Below the pieces are notes generated by a model. The model made no database searches, had not been told where the DNA came from, and was given only the letters and a program-made list of their open reading frames with translations. A stretch of DNA of 64,000 nt, taken from assembly GCA_963798855.1 (NCBI GenBank), contig CAWCUU010000001.1:1116001-1180000 (forward strand), given 5' to 3'. Positions within the stretch are counted from its first letter, which is position 1; each line of letters begins with the position of its first letter. Positions 52,999 through 61,901 of the stretch are shown here, piece by piece. The translations under genes and the position numbers were made by a program. This DNA comes from CAWCUU01 sp963798855 (GTDB taxonomy: Bacteria; Gemmatimonadota; Gemmatimonadetes; Longimicrobiales; RSA9).

Positions 52999-53124
52999 GA
53001 TCGCTCCCGATCCGGAGAGGCAATGGGCAGGCACGGTCAAAATGGCGTACACGCCTCGGCCGCGCTGTCGGCGACCTCCTGAATCCGCGTGGGGGGAGTC
53101 CGTACAGCGTCGTGGACGTCGTCC

Positions 53125-54186
53125 TCACCACCCACCGTGGCCGTGGGCGTACAGCGCCAGGAGTCCGACGAGGTAGACCAGCAGCATCAGCGCGCTGCGC
53201 GCATGCAGCCACGTTCGTCGCCCCTTCGCCCGGTAGAGGATGGAGGCCAGCCCGATCGCCATGAGCACGATGCCCACGAGCGCGGAAAGAGCATGGTCGG
53301 AGCTGATCGTGCCGAACAGCGGGCGTCCCGGGTGAACGAGGTCGAGGGGCACGAACATGACCATGTTCAACGCGTTGCTGCCGAAGAGGTTGCCGACGGC
53401 GAGGTCGTACGCGCCCATGCGCACGGCGGTCATGGACGTGACCAGCTCCGGCAGCGAGGTGGCGAGCCCGACCAGCGCCGTTCCGAAGAACCCCGCCCCG
53501 AGTCCGGTTCGCTCCGCGAGTGACCGGGCGGACAGCGCGAAGATCGGGGCCGCGATGAAGATGAAGAGAGCTGCGATCAGGAACTTGGCCGTTGCCCGAC
53601 GGACGGAATCGTGGGTTTGGCGCGCGGTCTCGGCGGGGCGCCCACGACCGTTCGGCTCCACCGACCCGTTTCCTTCGCCTCCCAGCTCCTCGGTCCGCCC
53701 CGCCAGTCGAGCGAGGCTGCTGGTGAGGAAGACGGCCCGCGTGCCGGTCAGATACGCGATCGCGAGCAGGATCGAGCCGGGTCCCAATCCGGCGATCGGG
53801 GCGGGGAAGCGGAAGACGATGAAGAAGCCGGCCATCGCGGCGAGGATGATGGCGAGCGCGGCCGAGAGGCCGTTGTCGATGGCGGCGCGGCGGAACACGT
53901 CGCGTCGCGGCAGAAGGCTGAGCAGTGCCAGGACGAGCATGTTCGCCATGCTGCTGCCGAAGAGGTCGCCCGCCGCCAGGTCGGGCGCGCCAATGGCGAC
54001 CGCGGTGATGTCGGTGCCGAGCTCGGGCAGCGAAGTCGCGAAGGCCAGGAACACGGAGCCGACCCACAGCCCGCTGAGTCGCGTCCGGGCGGCGATGATG
54101 TCGCCGTAGCGAGCGAGGCGAACGCCGGCGAGCACCACGGCGGCGGCGCTGAGGACAAAGAAGAAAGACGCGGTGGCGAAAGACAT
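53125..54186 (-). CDS. calcium/sodium:cation antiporter (CaCA family)
   Basis: 353 residues, ATG at 54186. Two inverted alpha repeats are clear: GSVFLAFATSLPELGTDITAVAIGAPDLAAGDLFGSSMANM (about residues 43-83) and FGTALVGLATSLPELVTSMTAVRMGAYDLAVGNLFGSNALNM (about 232-273). The acidic ion-binding Glu is in each SLPEL. A hydrophilic loop (residues about 165-200) joins the halves. It exchanges Ca2+ for H+ or Na+ across the inner membrane. It lies divergent to the P-type ATPase gene, another cation exporter. Confidence 0.94.
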   Translation of the reverse strand: MSFATASFFFVLSAAAVVLAGVRLARYGDIIAARTRLSGLWVGSVFLAFATSLPELGTDITAVAIGAPDLAAGDLFGSSMANMLVLALLSLLPRRDVFRRAAIDNGLSAALAIILAAMAGFFIVFRFPAPIAGLGPGSILLAIAYLTGTRAVFLTSSLARLAGRTEELGGEGNGSVEPNGRGRPAETARQTHDSVRRATAKFLIAALFIFIAAPIFALSARSLAERTGLGAGFFGTALVGLATSLPELVTSMTAVRMGAYDLAVGNLFGSNALNMVMFVPLDLVHPGRPLFGTISSDHALSALVGIVLMAIGLASILYRAKGRRTWLHARSALMLLVYLVGLLALYAHGHGGW

Positions 54187-54330
54187 GGCGTGCCGAACGC
54201 GCTGCAGGATCCGCGCTCGCGGCGGGAGCGCATGAACCTTCTCGGTATGTTAAGCTAACGCATGACGCGGCCGCGGCTCGGGCCGCGCCGACCGATCCGT
54301 GATCCACCGAGACCATTCCGTCGAGACCCG

Positions 54331-57012
54331 ATGAACCCGGACCCGCCTCCATTTCACGCGCTCGAGGTGGACGCCGCGCTCGCGGAGATGGCGACCCCCC
54401 GGCGGGGCCTCGACGCGAGCGAAGCGGAGGCGCGGCTCGCGCGTGACGGCCCCAACGTCCTGAAGGCCGCGCGGCCACGATCCGCGTGGAAGATCCTGCT
54501 GGATCAGCTGCGCAGCCTGGTCGTGCTGCTGCTGTTCGTCGCGGCCGCCATCGCGATCGCGAGCGGTGACCGCCTCGAGGCCATCGCAATCGCGGCGGTG
54601 CTGGTCCTCAACACGCTGCTGGGCTTCGTCACCGAGATCCGTGCCCGTCGCGCGATGGAGGCGCTGCTGCGGCTGGAGGCTCCGCGCGCGGTCGTCCTGC
54701 GCGGGGGCGAGACCCTCGAGATCGCCGCACGCGACGTCGTCACCGGCGACCTGGTGCGGCTCGAGCCCGGCCAATCCATCCCGGCCGACGCCCGGGTGAT
54801 CGAGGCGACGGACCTGCGCGTCGAGGAAGCGGCGCTGACGGGGGAATCGATGCCGGTGCAGAAGTCGCCGCAGCCGGTCCCCATCGACGCGCCGCTGCCG
54901 GACCGCACGAGTATGGTCTACAAGGGCACCGCGGTCGCGGCGGGAGCGGCGCTCGCGCTCGTGATCGGCACGGGGATGCGGACCGAGCTGGGCCGGATCG
55001 GCGAGCTGGTGGAGCGCATCCCCGAGGAGCGGACCCCGCTCGAGCGTCGGCTCGATGCGCTCGGTCGGCGTCTCGTGCTGCTGGTCCTCGCCGTGGCCGC
55101 GGTCGTCGTCGGGATGGGGCTGCTCCAGGGCAGCCCGCTCGCGCTGATGCTCGAGACGGGTATCGCGCTCGCGATCGCGGCCGTGCCCGAAGGGCTGCCG
55201 GCCGTCGCCACGATCGCGCTTGCGGTCGGCGTCCGGCGCATGGCGCGGCGGCGCGCGCTGGTGCGGAGGCTGCCCTCCGTCGAGACCCTGGGCTCCGTCA
55301 CCGTGATCTGCACGGACAAGACGGGCACGCTCACGGCGGGGGAGATGACGGCGACGACCCTGTGGCTGGACCGCCGCGAGCTGCGCATCAGCGGAGCCGG
55401 GTACGCGGCGGAAGGCGAGTTCCTCCACGATGGCCGGCGGGTGGATCCCCGGGAGGATCCGATCGGCGACGTCGCGCTCCGCATCGCCGTGCTCGCCAAT
55501 CGCGCCGGGCTCGAGCCGGGTCCGCATGGCGCGCGTGCCCGCGGCGATCCTACGGAGGCGGCGCTGCTCGTGGCGGCTCGGAAGGCCGCCGTCGATCGCG
55601 AAGCGATCGTGGATGCGTGGCCGGAGCAGGGAGAGGTGCCGTTCTCGAGCGAGCGCGCGCTCATGGCGACGTTCAACCGTGGGCCGGACGGCGCGCTCGT
55701 GGCGCACGTCAAGGGAGCACCCGGCCGAATCCTCGATTGCTGCGACCGCGTTCTCACGCGTGACGGCGAGCGGCCACTCGACCCGGAGCGGAGGAGGGAG
55801 ATCGAATCGCGGAATGCGACGATGGCCGGTCACGGACAGCGCGTGCTCGCCCTCGCCCTCGGCCCCGTCGCGGAGGCCTCGGAGGCGGCGCTGCACGGGC
55901 TCGTGTTCGTCGCGCTGGTGGGGCTGGCCGATCCGCCGGCGCCCGGCGTCCGCGAGACGATCCGGACGCTGCGGGGCGCGGGGATCCGCACGGCGATGAT
56001 CACCGGGGACCAGGCGGCGACGGCGGCGGCGATCGCGCTCGACCTGGGACTGAGCGAGCCGGACGACGAGGTCCTCGGCGCGCGCGAGCTGCAGCGGCTG
56101 GGCGAAGAGGCGCTGAGCCGGCGGATCGGGCGGGTGGCGGTCTTCAGCCGGGTCAGCCCGGAGCAGAAGCTGGCGATCGTGTCGGCGTATCAGCGCCGCG
56201 GCGACATCGTCGCGATGCTCGGCGATGGCGTCAACGACGCGGCGGCGCTCAAGAAGGCGGACGTCGGCGTAGCGATGGGGATCCGCGGCACCGACGTCGC
56301 GAAGGAGGCAGCGGCCATCGTGCTGCAGGACGACCGTTTCCGGACGATCGCAGCGGCCGTGGAGGAAGGGCGCGTCATCTTCGACAACATCCGCAAGTTC
56401 GTCTTCTACCTGTTCAGCTGCAATCTGGCCGAAGTGCTGGTCCTGCTCGGAGCGGGGCTCGCGGGGCTGCCCCTGCCGCTCACCCCGCTGCAGATCCTCT
56501 GGCTCAACCTGGTGACCGACACGTTCCCCGCGCTGGCGCTGGCTCTGGAGCCCGCGGAGCCGGATGTGATGCGACGGCCACCACGCCGGCCCGACGCCGC
56601 GATCCTCTCGGCCGGCTTCCTCCGGGCCATCGCGTTCTACGCGGGGCTGATCACGGCCGCGACCCTGCTCGCCTTCTGGCTCGCGGTCGCGGGGCCGCTC
56701 GCCGACCCGTCGCGCGCGCTTACGGTCAGCTTCATCACGCTCGCACTCGCCCAGGCCTTCCATCTCGGCAACGCACGCAGCCACGGCGCCGTGCTGGGTC
56801 GCGGCGCGCTGTCCAACCGCTACGCGCTGGGCGCCGTCGCACTCGTGCTGCTGCTCCAGCTGCTCGCGCTCTACGCCCCGCCCCTGACCGCCGTGCTCGA
56901 CACCCGGCCGCTGCGCTGGCAGGAGTGGCTGATCGTGCTGCCGCTGTCCGCGCTGCCGGGTCTCGTCGGCCAGGCCGTCCGGGTGTGGACCGGCCGCCGG
57001 CGGGGCGGCTGA
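54331..57012 (+). CDS. P-type cation-transporting ATPase (P2A, Ca2+-ATPase-like)
   Basis: 893 residues from the ATG at 54331; an ATG at 54262 adds 23 Arg/Pro-rich residues. The N-terminal cation ATPase domain is LDASEAEARLARDGPNVLK. Actuator motif: LTGESMPV. Membrane helix 4: AIAAVPEGLPAVATIALAVGVRRMARRRALVRRL. Phosphorylated Asp329 in CTDKTGTLTAGEM. Hinge: MLGDGVNDAAALKKADVGVAMG. The C-terminal helices include ILWLNLVTDTFPALALALEP. The PEGL motif and overall layout indicate a P2A pump for Ca2+ or possibly Mn2+, not the heavy-metal P1B class. It stands divergent from a CaCA antiporter, which supports a cation-homeostasis role. Confidence 0.95.
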   Translation: MNPDPPPFHALEVDAALAEMATPRRGLDASEAEARLARDGPNVLKAARPRSAWKILLDQLRSLVVLLLFVAAAIAIASGDRLEAIAIAAVLVLNTLLGFVTEIRARRAMEALLRLEAPRAVVLRGGETLEIAARDVVTGDLVRLEPGQSIPADARVIEATDLRVEEAALTGESMPVQKSPQPVPIDAPLPDRTSMVYKGTAVAAGAALALVIGTGMRTELGRIGELVERIPEERTPLERRLDALGRRLVLLVLAVAAVVVGMGLLQGSPLALMLETGIALAIAAVPEGLPAVATIALAVGVRRMARRRALVRRLPSVETLGSVTVICTDKTGTLTAGEMTATTLWLDRRELRISGAGYAAEGEFLHDGRRVDPREDPIGDVALRIAVLANRAGLEPGPHGARARGDPTEAALLVAARKAAVDREAIVDAWPEQGEVPFSSERALMATFNRGPDGALVAHVKGAPGRILDCCDRVLTRDGERPLDPERRREIESRNATMAGHGQRVLALALGPVAEASEAALHGLVFVALVGLADPPAPGVRETIRTLRGAGIRTAMITGDQAATAAAIALDLGLSEPDDEVLGARELQRLGEEALSRRIGRVAVFSRVSPEQKLAIVSAYQRRGDIVAMLGDGVNDAAALKKADVGVAMGIRGTDVAKEAAAIVLQDDRFRTIAAAVEEGRVIFDNIRKFVFYLFSCNLAEVLVLLGAGLAGLPLPLTPLQILWLNLVTDTFPALALALEPAEPDVMRRPPRRPDAAILSAGFLRAIAFYAGLITAATLLAFWLAVAGPLADPSRALTVSFITLALAQAFHLGNARSHGAVLGRGALSNRYALGAVALVLLLQLLALYAPPLTAVLDTRPLRWQEWLIVLPLSALPGLVGQAVRVWTGRRRGG

Positions 57013-57232
57013 CGGTGGTGCTCGCGAAGCAGGAGCGTCGGACGCGGAGCGGACTCGACGTCGCGAGTCGTGGAGTCGCGGGAGTCGGCCGGCGCGTGGG
57101 GGGTTCCGTCCCCGCTGGACCATCGAATGTCGATCTCGAGCGGCGCGCGGCGATCGACGGGGAGGTTCCTGGCTGTAGAGTGGATCGAAGTCCCCACACG
57201 CTCCAAGCCCGGAGTCGGTTGGGGACTTTGTT

Positions 57233-57457
57233 ATCAGGTCGCTGAAGAACTGGAGCGAACCGCGCTGTGGGCGCCACGAGGCCGGATCCGAGGCGGCGCG
57301 ACGACGCAATGTCGCACGCCATCGGGGAGGAGCGCCAGCGCCTGGAGATGGCCCCGTGCCGCCCGCAACCCACAGGGCGCATGGCGGTTGCGCGAGTGAT
57401 CCTTCGCCGGTCCGAGCGAGCTGGCACACCCCAGGCCGCCCCCCAAGTCAGCCGACC
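57233..57457 (+). repeat. dispersed hairpin repeat, long copy with decayed right end
   Basis: It starts ATCAGGTCGCTGAAGAAC and follows the copy at 23386 at about 93% through GTGATCCTTCG at 57406. The next 50 bases resemble the right terminal repeat only weakly (CAAGTCAGCCGACCTC at 57437-57456). The right arm GTGCCGCCCGCAACCC and left arm GGGCGCCACGAGGCC can still pair. The 57013-57232 stretch before it holds no gene. It separates the ATPase and AI-2E genes, which converge. Confidence 0.7.
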
Positions 57458-57467
57458 TCGTCCCCCC

Positions 57468-58598
57468 TCACCGAACCCGCGGGTCTCCTACGGCGGCGCT
57501 CCCATTCGCGTCAGCCGGGTCGGTCGTCGAGTCCGGCTCGAGGGCCGCGCGCGCGAGGTCGACCACCGCCAGCGCGACCACGAAGACGACCGGGCCGACC
57601 AAGACGCCGGCGGCACCGAAGACGAAGATCCCGCCCAGCACGCTGAAGAAGACGATGAGCGGGTGGAGTTGCGCTCGGCCACCGACCAGGAGCGCGCGCA
57701 GCAGGTTGTCGACCGTGCTGATGACGAGCGCGCCGAAGGCGAGCAGGACTATGCCTCGCGCGACGTGGCCGGACAGGAGCAGCAGCACGCCGGCGGGAAC
57801 CCAGACGAAGGGCGCTCCGACCACGGGCAGCAGCGAGAGCAGCGCGATGACGGCGCCCCAGAGCGCGGCTCCCGGAAGCCCCAGCGCGGCGAAGGCGAGA
57901 CCGCCGAGGACGCCCTGCGCGATCGCGACGACGACGCTGCCGAAGACCGTGGCGAACATGACGTCGCGAGCGCGTCTCACGAGCAGCGCGCTCTCCCGCT
58001 GCGGGAGCGGGATCAGGCGCTCGATGCGTGCGACCATGGCGTCGCCATCGCGGAGCAGGTAGTAGAGCGTGAAGAGAGCCGCGCCGGCCTGCAGCAGCCA
58101 CCCCGCCAGGCCCGAGAGGAAGCCGAGCGTGCGGTTCGCGAGCACGCCGGCGAGCCGCTGCAGCTGCTCGCCGACGGCGTCCCACGCGGCGCCGGGGTCG
58201 AGCCCGACGTACGAGGCAATGCGCTGGAAGCGTCGCGCCAGAGCGCCCTCGCTGTGCAGCAGCCCGGCGGCCTGATCGCGGATCGCGCCGATCCCGTTCG
58301 CGATCTCGTGGCCGACCATCACGCCGAGCGCGACCGCGGGCAGGATGAGCAGGAAGAAGACGGCGATCGTGCCGAGCCCGGCGGCCCAGGGTCGGGATCG
58401 CAGCAGCTTCGGCAGCGGACGGTAGACGGGGTAGACGAGGACGGCCAGCACTGCGCTGATCGCGATCGCGGGCAGCAGCGGCCAGAGCATGAGCGCCATC
58501 ACGTAGGCAGCGCCAATGCCGAGCAGCAGGAGCAGGATCAGCCGGAGCGTGTCGCGCTGGCGCGCCTCGATCGCCCAGCCGCCGTTGCCTGTCGTCAT
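57468..58598 (-). CDS. AI-2E family (PerM-like) membrane transporter
   Basis: 376 residues from the ATG at 58598, which overlaps the stop of a 31-codon reading frame upstream (ATGA). Eight membrane segments are expected; visible ones include LILLLLLGIGAAYVMALMLWPLLPAIAISAVLAVLVYPVY and FLLILPAVALGVMVGHEI. The central soluble domain spans residues about 100-190. The family core is LYYLLRDGDAMVARIERLIPLP, then FGSVVVAIAQGVLGGLAFAALGLPGAALWGAVIALLSLLPVVGAPFVWVPA. Members are linked to autoinducer-2, permease or Na+(Li+)/H+ roles, so the substrate is undecided. Confidence 0.92.
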   Translation of the reverse strand: MTTGNGGWAIEARQRDTLRLILLLLLGIGAAYVMALMLWPLLPAIAISAVLAVLVYPVYRPLPKLLRSRPWAAGLGTIAVFFLLILPAVALGVMVGHEIANGIGAIRDQAAGLLHSEGALARRFQRIASYVGLDPGAAWDAVGEQLQRLAGVLANRTLGFLSGLAGWLLQAGAALFTLYYLLRDGDAMVARIERLIPLPQRESALLVRRARDVMFATVFGSVVVAIAQGVLGGLAFAALGLPGAALWGAVIALLSLLPVVGAPFVWVPAGVLLLLSGHVARGIVLLAFGALVISTVDNLLRALLVGGRAQLHPLIVFFSVLGGIFVFGAAGVLVGPVVFVVALAVVDLARAALEPDSTTDPADANGSAAVGDPRVR

Positions 58599-58690
58599 CG
58601 GCTCTTCTCGGCTTCGTGGCGCTCGATCTCGGACCGGAGCCGCTCGATGCGGCGCCGGACGGAGTCGGCGGACGTTTTCGCGACGGACAT
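58595..58690 (-). CDS. putative 31-residue leader protein coupled to the AI-2E transporter
   Basis: Frame ATG at 58690 to TGA at 58595-58597; the TGA overlaps the transporter ATG by the ATGA arrangement. GGAGGT lies 10 bases ahead of its start. The product is short, charged and helical (SADSVRRRIERLRSEIERHE, ending AEKSR), a plausible amphipathic or coiled-coil helix. It could be a small partner protein or a translation-coupling leader. Evidence is limited to the ribosome-binding site, overlap and helical pattern. Confidence 0.45.
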   Translation of the reverse strand: MSVAKTSADSVRRRIERLRSEIERHEAEKSR

Positions 58691-58885
58691 GTTCGACGAC
58701 ACCTCCGACGGGGAGGGACTTCGACGATACGCCATTCCCCCTGCTTCTCGCCATAAGGAACGGGCCGGATCAGCTGTGGGGATCTCGCCGCGGAATTTTC
58801 CGTACGCCGTTCACCGGATGGACCGGACAGACGCTGCATAGCCGGCCTGGTATCCTTTTTTTCACAGAGCCGGGTGGGAGGGATC

Positions 58886-60235
58886 ATGACGGCCACGGGA
58901 ACCGGACAGCAGTACCACGACACTATCAATGGGGTCTCCTCGGCGGCCCGCAGGCTGGAGCGCGCACCGAGCGATTTCGACCCGCTGCTCGAGCGCATCG
59001 GCGACGCGAGCGTGGTCCTGCTCGGCGAGGGCTCCCACGGCACGCACGAGTTCTATCGGGCGCGCGCCGAGCTCACGCGACGATTAATCACCGAGAAGGG
59101 CTTCAATGCGGTCGCGGTCGAGGCCGACTGGCCGGATGCCTACCGCGTAAACCGCTGGGTCCGTGGCACGGGTGAGGACGCCGACGCCGAAGAGGCCCTC
59201 GGCGACTTCGAGCGCTTTCCGACCTGGATGTGGCGCAATACGGACGTCCTCGACTTCGTCGGCTGGCTTCGCGACCACAACGATGGCCTGCCCCCCGGAA
59301 CGCCGCGCGTCGGCTTCTACGGGCTCGACCTCTACGCGCTGAACACGGCCCGCCGGGCCGTCCTGGAGTACCTGGACCAGGTGGATACGGAGCTGGCCCG
59401 ACGCGCTCGCCATCGCTACGCCTGCTTCGACTCCTTCGGTGAGGACCCTCAGGTGTACGGTCGCGCGGCGTGGCTGGGTGCGCCGACCTGCGAGACGGAC
59501 GTCGTCAATCAGCTGGTCGACATGCAGCGTCGCGCGACCGAGCTGGCCCGGCGCGACGGCCGTATCCCGGAGGACGAGTACTTCTTCGCCGAGCAGAACG
59601 CGCGGCTGGTCGTCGATGCCGAGGCCTACTACCGCTCAATGTTCGGACCTCGCAACGCGTCGTGGAACCTCCGCGATCGGCACATGACGGACACGCTGCG
59701 CGCGCTCCTTGGATATCTGAGGAGCAAGGGACAGCCCGGCAGGATCGTCGTGTGGGAGCACAACTCTCACATCGGCGACGCGCGCGCGACCCAGATGGGC
59801 GCCGAGGGCCAGCTGAACGTTGGCCAGCTCAGCCGCCAGGCGTTCGGCCGGGACGTGGTGCTGGTCGGCTTCACCACCTTCAGCGGGACCGTGACCGCGG
59901 CGTCCGACTGGGACGAGCCGCCGCAGCGGATGCGGCTGCGGCCGGCACTGCCGGCGAGCTACGAGGCGCTGTTCCACGCCTCCGGGATCGACCGCTTCCT
60001 TCTGCTGCTCGACGACCCACGCGTCCGGGGTCTCGAGACGCCGCGCCTCGAGCGCGCGGTCGGCGTCGTCTACCGCCCGGAGACGGAGCGCCAGAGCCAC
60101 TACTTCCTGGCGCGGCTGACCGGTCAGTTCGACGCCGTACTGCACCACGACCACACGCGGGCCCTCGAGCCACTCGAGCGACCGGCCGGCTGGCCGGCCG
60201 GCGAGGCGCCGGAGACGTATCCGACGGGGCTGTGA
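58886..60235 (+). CDS. erythromycin esterase family protein
   Basis: 449 residues from the ATG at 58886, with GGGAGG five bases ahead. Family motifs: VVLLGEGSHGTHEFYRARAELTRRLI (residues about 43-68, with the His/Glu catalytic site), AVAVEADWPDAYRVNRWVRG, FPTWMWRNTDVLDFVGWLRDHN, VGFYGLDLY and VVWEHNSHIGDARATQMG. Most relatives in soil bacteria are not macrolide esterases, and their substrates are unknown. Such genes often sit beside phosphoribosyl-type and stress genes, as here. No signal peptide, so cytoplasmic. Confidence 0.92.
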   Translation: MTATGTGQQYHDTINGVSSAARRLERAPSDFDPLLERIGDASVVLLGEGSHGTHEFYRARAELTRRLITEKGFNAVAVEADWPDAYRVNRWVRGTGEDADAEEALGDFERFPTWMWRNTDVLDFVGWLRDHNDGLPPGTPRVGFYGLDLYALNTARRAVLEYLDQVDTELARRARHRYACFDSFGEDPQVYGRAAWLGAPTCETDVVNQLVDMQRRATELARRDGRIPEDEYFFAEQNARLVVDAEAYYRSMFGPRNASWNLRDRHMTDTLRALLGYLRSKGQPGRIVVWEHNSHIGDARATQMGAEGQLNVGQLSRQAFGRDVVLVGFTTFSGTVTAASDWDEPPQRMRLRPALPASYEALFHASGIDRFLLLLDDPRVRGLETPRLERAVGVVYRPETERQSHYFLARLTGQFDAVLHHDHTRALEPLERPAGWPAGEAPETYPTGL

Positions 60236-60308
60236 GGGTTGCCCGGCGCGTGCCCGGCGACGCGCCCGCGTGCCGCCGGCATGGGTCGTCCCCCGCTTCC
60301 GTCCCGCC

Positions 60309-60604
60309 TCAGGCGGGTTCGTGCATCGATCGGCGCAGCGCGGGGTGCGTCATCCACAGATAGGCCAGCATCACCATCGAGCCTGCCGTCGTGACGGAGA
60401 AGACCGTCCATAGCGGGAGCGCCGCGCGCACCGGCTCGTGGAACCAGATGGGGATCGCGAGCACGTGGGCGATCACGAACACGAACGCGCTCAGCTCCAG
60501 ATACCATCCCTGCGGCGCCCGCTCGACCACCCATGCGAGCCAGGGAGGCGCCGAGGAGCAGGAAGACGAGCAGGTGGGTACTGTTGTACGCGAGCCCCGA
60601 TCGC
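60309..60604 (-). pseudogene. broken small membrane protein gene
   Basis: From 60542 to the stop at 60309 the minus strand reads WLAWVVERAPQGWYLELSAF, then VFVIAHVLAIPIWFHEPVRA and WTVFSVTTAGSMVMLAYLWM, clearly membrane-protein-like. The preceding part, AYNSTHLLVFLLLGAS, is in another frame (about 60604-60543), one extra C near 60545. No start codon with a ribosome site is seen before it. Family unknown; the gene looks truncated and frameshifted. Confidence 0.55.
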
Positions 60605-60770
60605 TTTCCTCTAGGATGGCCGCAGTCGGCGATGCGCGGTGTCGGGTCGGGGCCGCGACGACGCGTGGGGAAAACCTTGAGGCGATCGCCGACATTCCCC
60701 GGACAGACGAGGGCGGCCCTCCTCCGCATCCTTGGAACGAAACCTCGCACGGTGTGAGACCACGCGGCGC

Positions 60771-60848
60771 CTGAAGGCCGATGAAAAGCTGGAGCGAGCC
60801 GGGTCGCGGGAGCGCCGGGCCCAGATCCGATGGGGTGCGATGAGGGAC
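60771..60848 (+). repeat. dispersed hairpin repeat, short diverged copy
   Basis: CTGAAGGCCGATGAAAAGCT then GGAGCGAGCCG and CCCAGATCCGA match the first 75 bases of the 23386 copy (CTAGAAGGCCGTTGAAGAAC...) with scattered changes. It runs directly into the ATG of the kinase-like gene at 60840, so the copy forms that gene's leader. Confidence 0.55.
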
Positions 60849-61898
60849 ACGGCCCATCGCAAGACACCGCTCGACGGCACTGCCGCCCTCGAGCGGGAAG
60901 CGGTGCTGGCCTTTCTGCGTCGACCGAGCAGCTATCCGTTTCCCACCAGCGAGGTGGCGCGGATCGAAACCCACATGGCCTGGGTGTTCATGACGGACAC
61001 CCGCGCCTACAAGCTGAAGAAGCCCGTTCGATACGCCTACCTCGACTTCAGCACACTGGAGGCGCGACGTCGCAATTGCGAGGAGGAGGTGCGCCTGAAC
61101 CGCCGACTCGCGCCGGACATTTATCTGGGTACGGTTCCGCTCACGCGCACGAGTGAGGGTGCGCTGCGGTTGGGCGGCGAAGGCCGTCCGGTCGAGTGGC
61201 TGACGGAGATGCGACGCCTTCCGGCCGAGCGGATGCTCGATCGTGCGATCCGGGATGGGACCTGGCGTCTCGAAGACCTCGAAGCCCTCGGCAGATTGCT
61301 CGCCGACTTCTTCGGGCGAGCCACCCCTGAGCCCCTCACATCCGAGCGGTACACGGCGCTCCTGCGCGCGGACGTCGAGGAGAACCGGCGGGAGCTCGTG
61401 CGCGAATCGGTGCTCGCATCCCGGAGGCCTGGCATCGAGGCCCTGGCGGACGGCCAGCTGGCCTTCCTTCGGGCATGCGGATCGTCGATCGAGGCTCGCG
61501 TTCGGGAGCGACGCGTCGTGGAGGGACATGGCGACCTGCGCCCGGAGCACATTTGTCTGGGCCCGCCCCTGGCGGTGATCGACTGCATTGAGTTCAACCG
61601 GGCCTTTCGGATCCTCGACGCGGCCGATGAGCTGGCCTACCTGCGCCTCGAGTGCGAGCGGCTCGGCGACGCGCGCCCCGGCGAGGTCGTGCTGGGGACG
61701 TACCGGCGGACGGCGCCCGATGCACCGCCTCCGCCGCTGATGGAATTCTACATGAGTCACCGGGCGTTCCTGCGTGCGAAGATCGCAGTTTGGCACCTGC
61801 GCGACGACCAGATAATCGACCTCGAGCGGTGGCGCAGCAGGGCGGAGACGTACCTGGATCTCGCGGAGTCACACCTGCGGCAGGCGCTGGCGGACTGA
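60840..61898 (+). CDS. aminoglycoside-phosphotransferase-like kinase (COG2187 type)
   Basis: 352 residues from the ATG at 60840; the frame stays open to 60732 but that part lies in the repeat. N lobe: AYKLKKPVRYAYLDFSTLEARRRNCEEEVRLNRRLAPDIYLG, with the ATP-site Lys. Catalytic loop: VEGHGDLRPEHICL. Metal-binding Asp: VIDCIEFNRAFRILD. Homologues often carry a second P-loop kinase domain; here it is absent. The substrate is unknown. It lies convergent to the PRPP synthetase gene, 3 bases between stops. Confidence 0.9.
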   Translation: MRDTAHRKTPLDGTAALEREAVLAFLRRPSSYPFPTSEVARIETHMAWVFMTDTRAYKLKKPVRYAYLDFSTLEARRRNCEEEVRLNRRLAPDIYLGTVPLTRTSEGALRLGGEGRPVEWLTEMRRLPAERMLDRAIRDGTWRLEDLEALGRLLADFFGRATPEPLTSERYTALLRADVEENRRELVRESVLASRRPGIEALADGQLAFLRACGSSIEARVRERRVVEGHGDLRPEHICLGPPLAVIDCIEFNRAFRILDAADELAYLRLECERLGDARPGEVVLGTYRRTAPDAPPPPLMEFYMSHRAFLRAKIAVWHLRDDQIIDLERWRSRAETYLDLAESHLRQALAD

Positions 61899-61901
61899 CG
61901 G

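Noticed and set aside
54250..57429. 1059-codon minus-strand frame opposite the P-type ATPase
   Set aside because: Antisense shadow that begins in the dispersed repeat; no domain, while the plus strand has all ATPase motifs.
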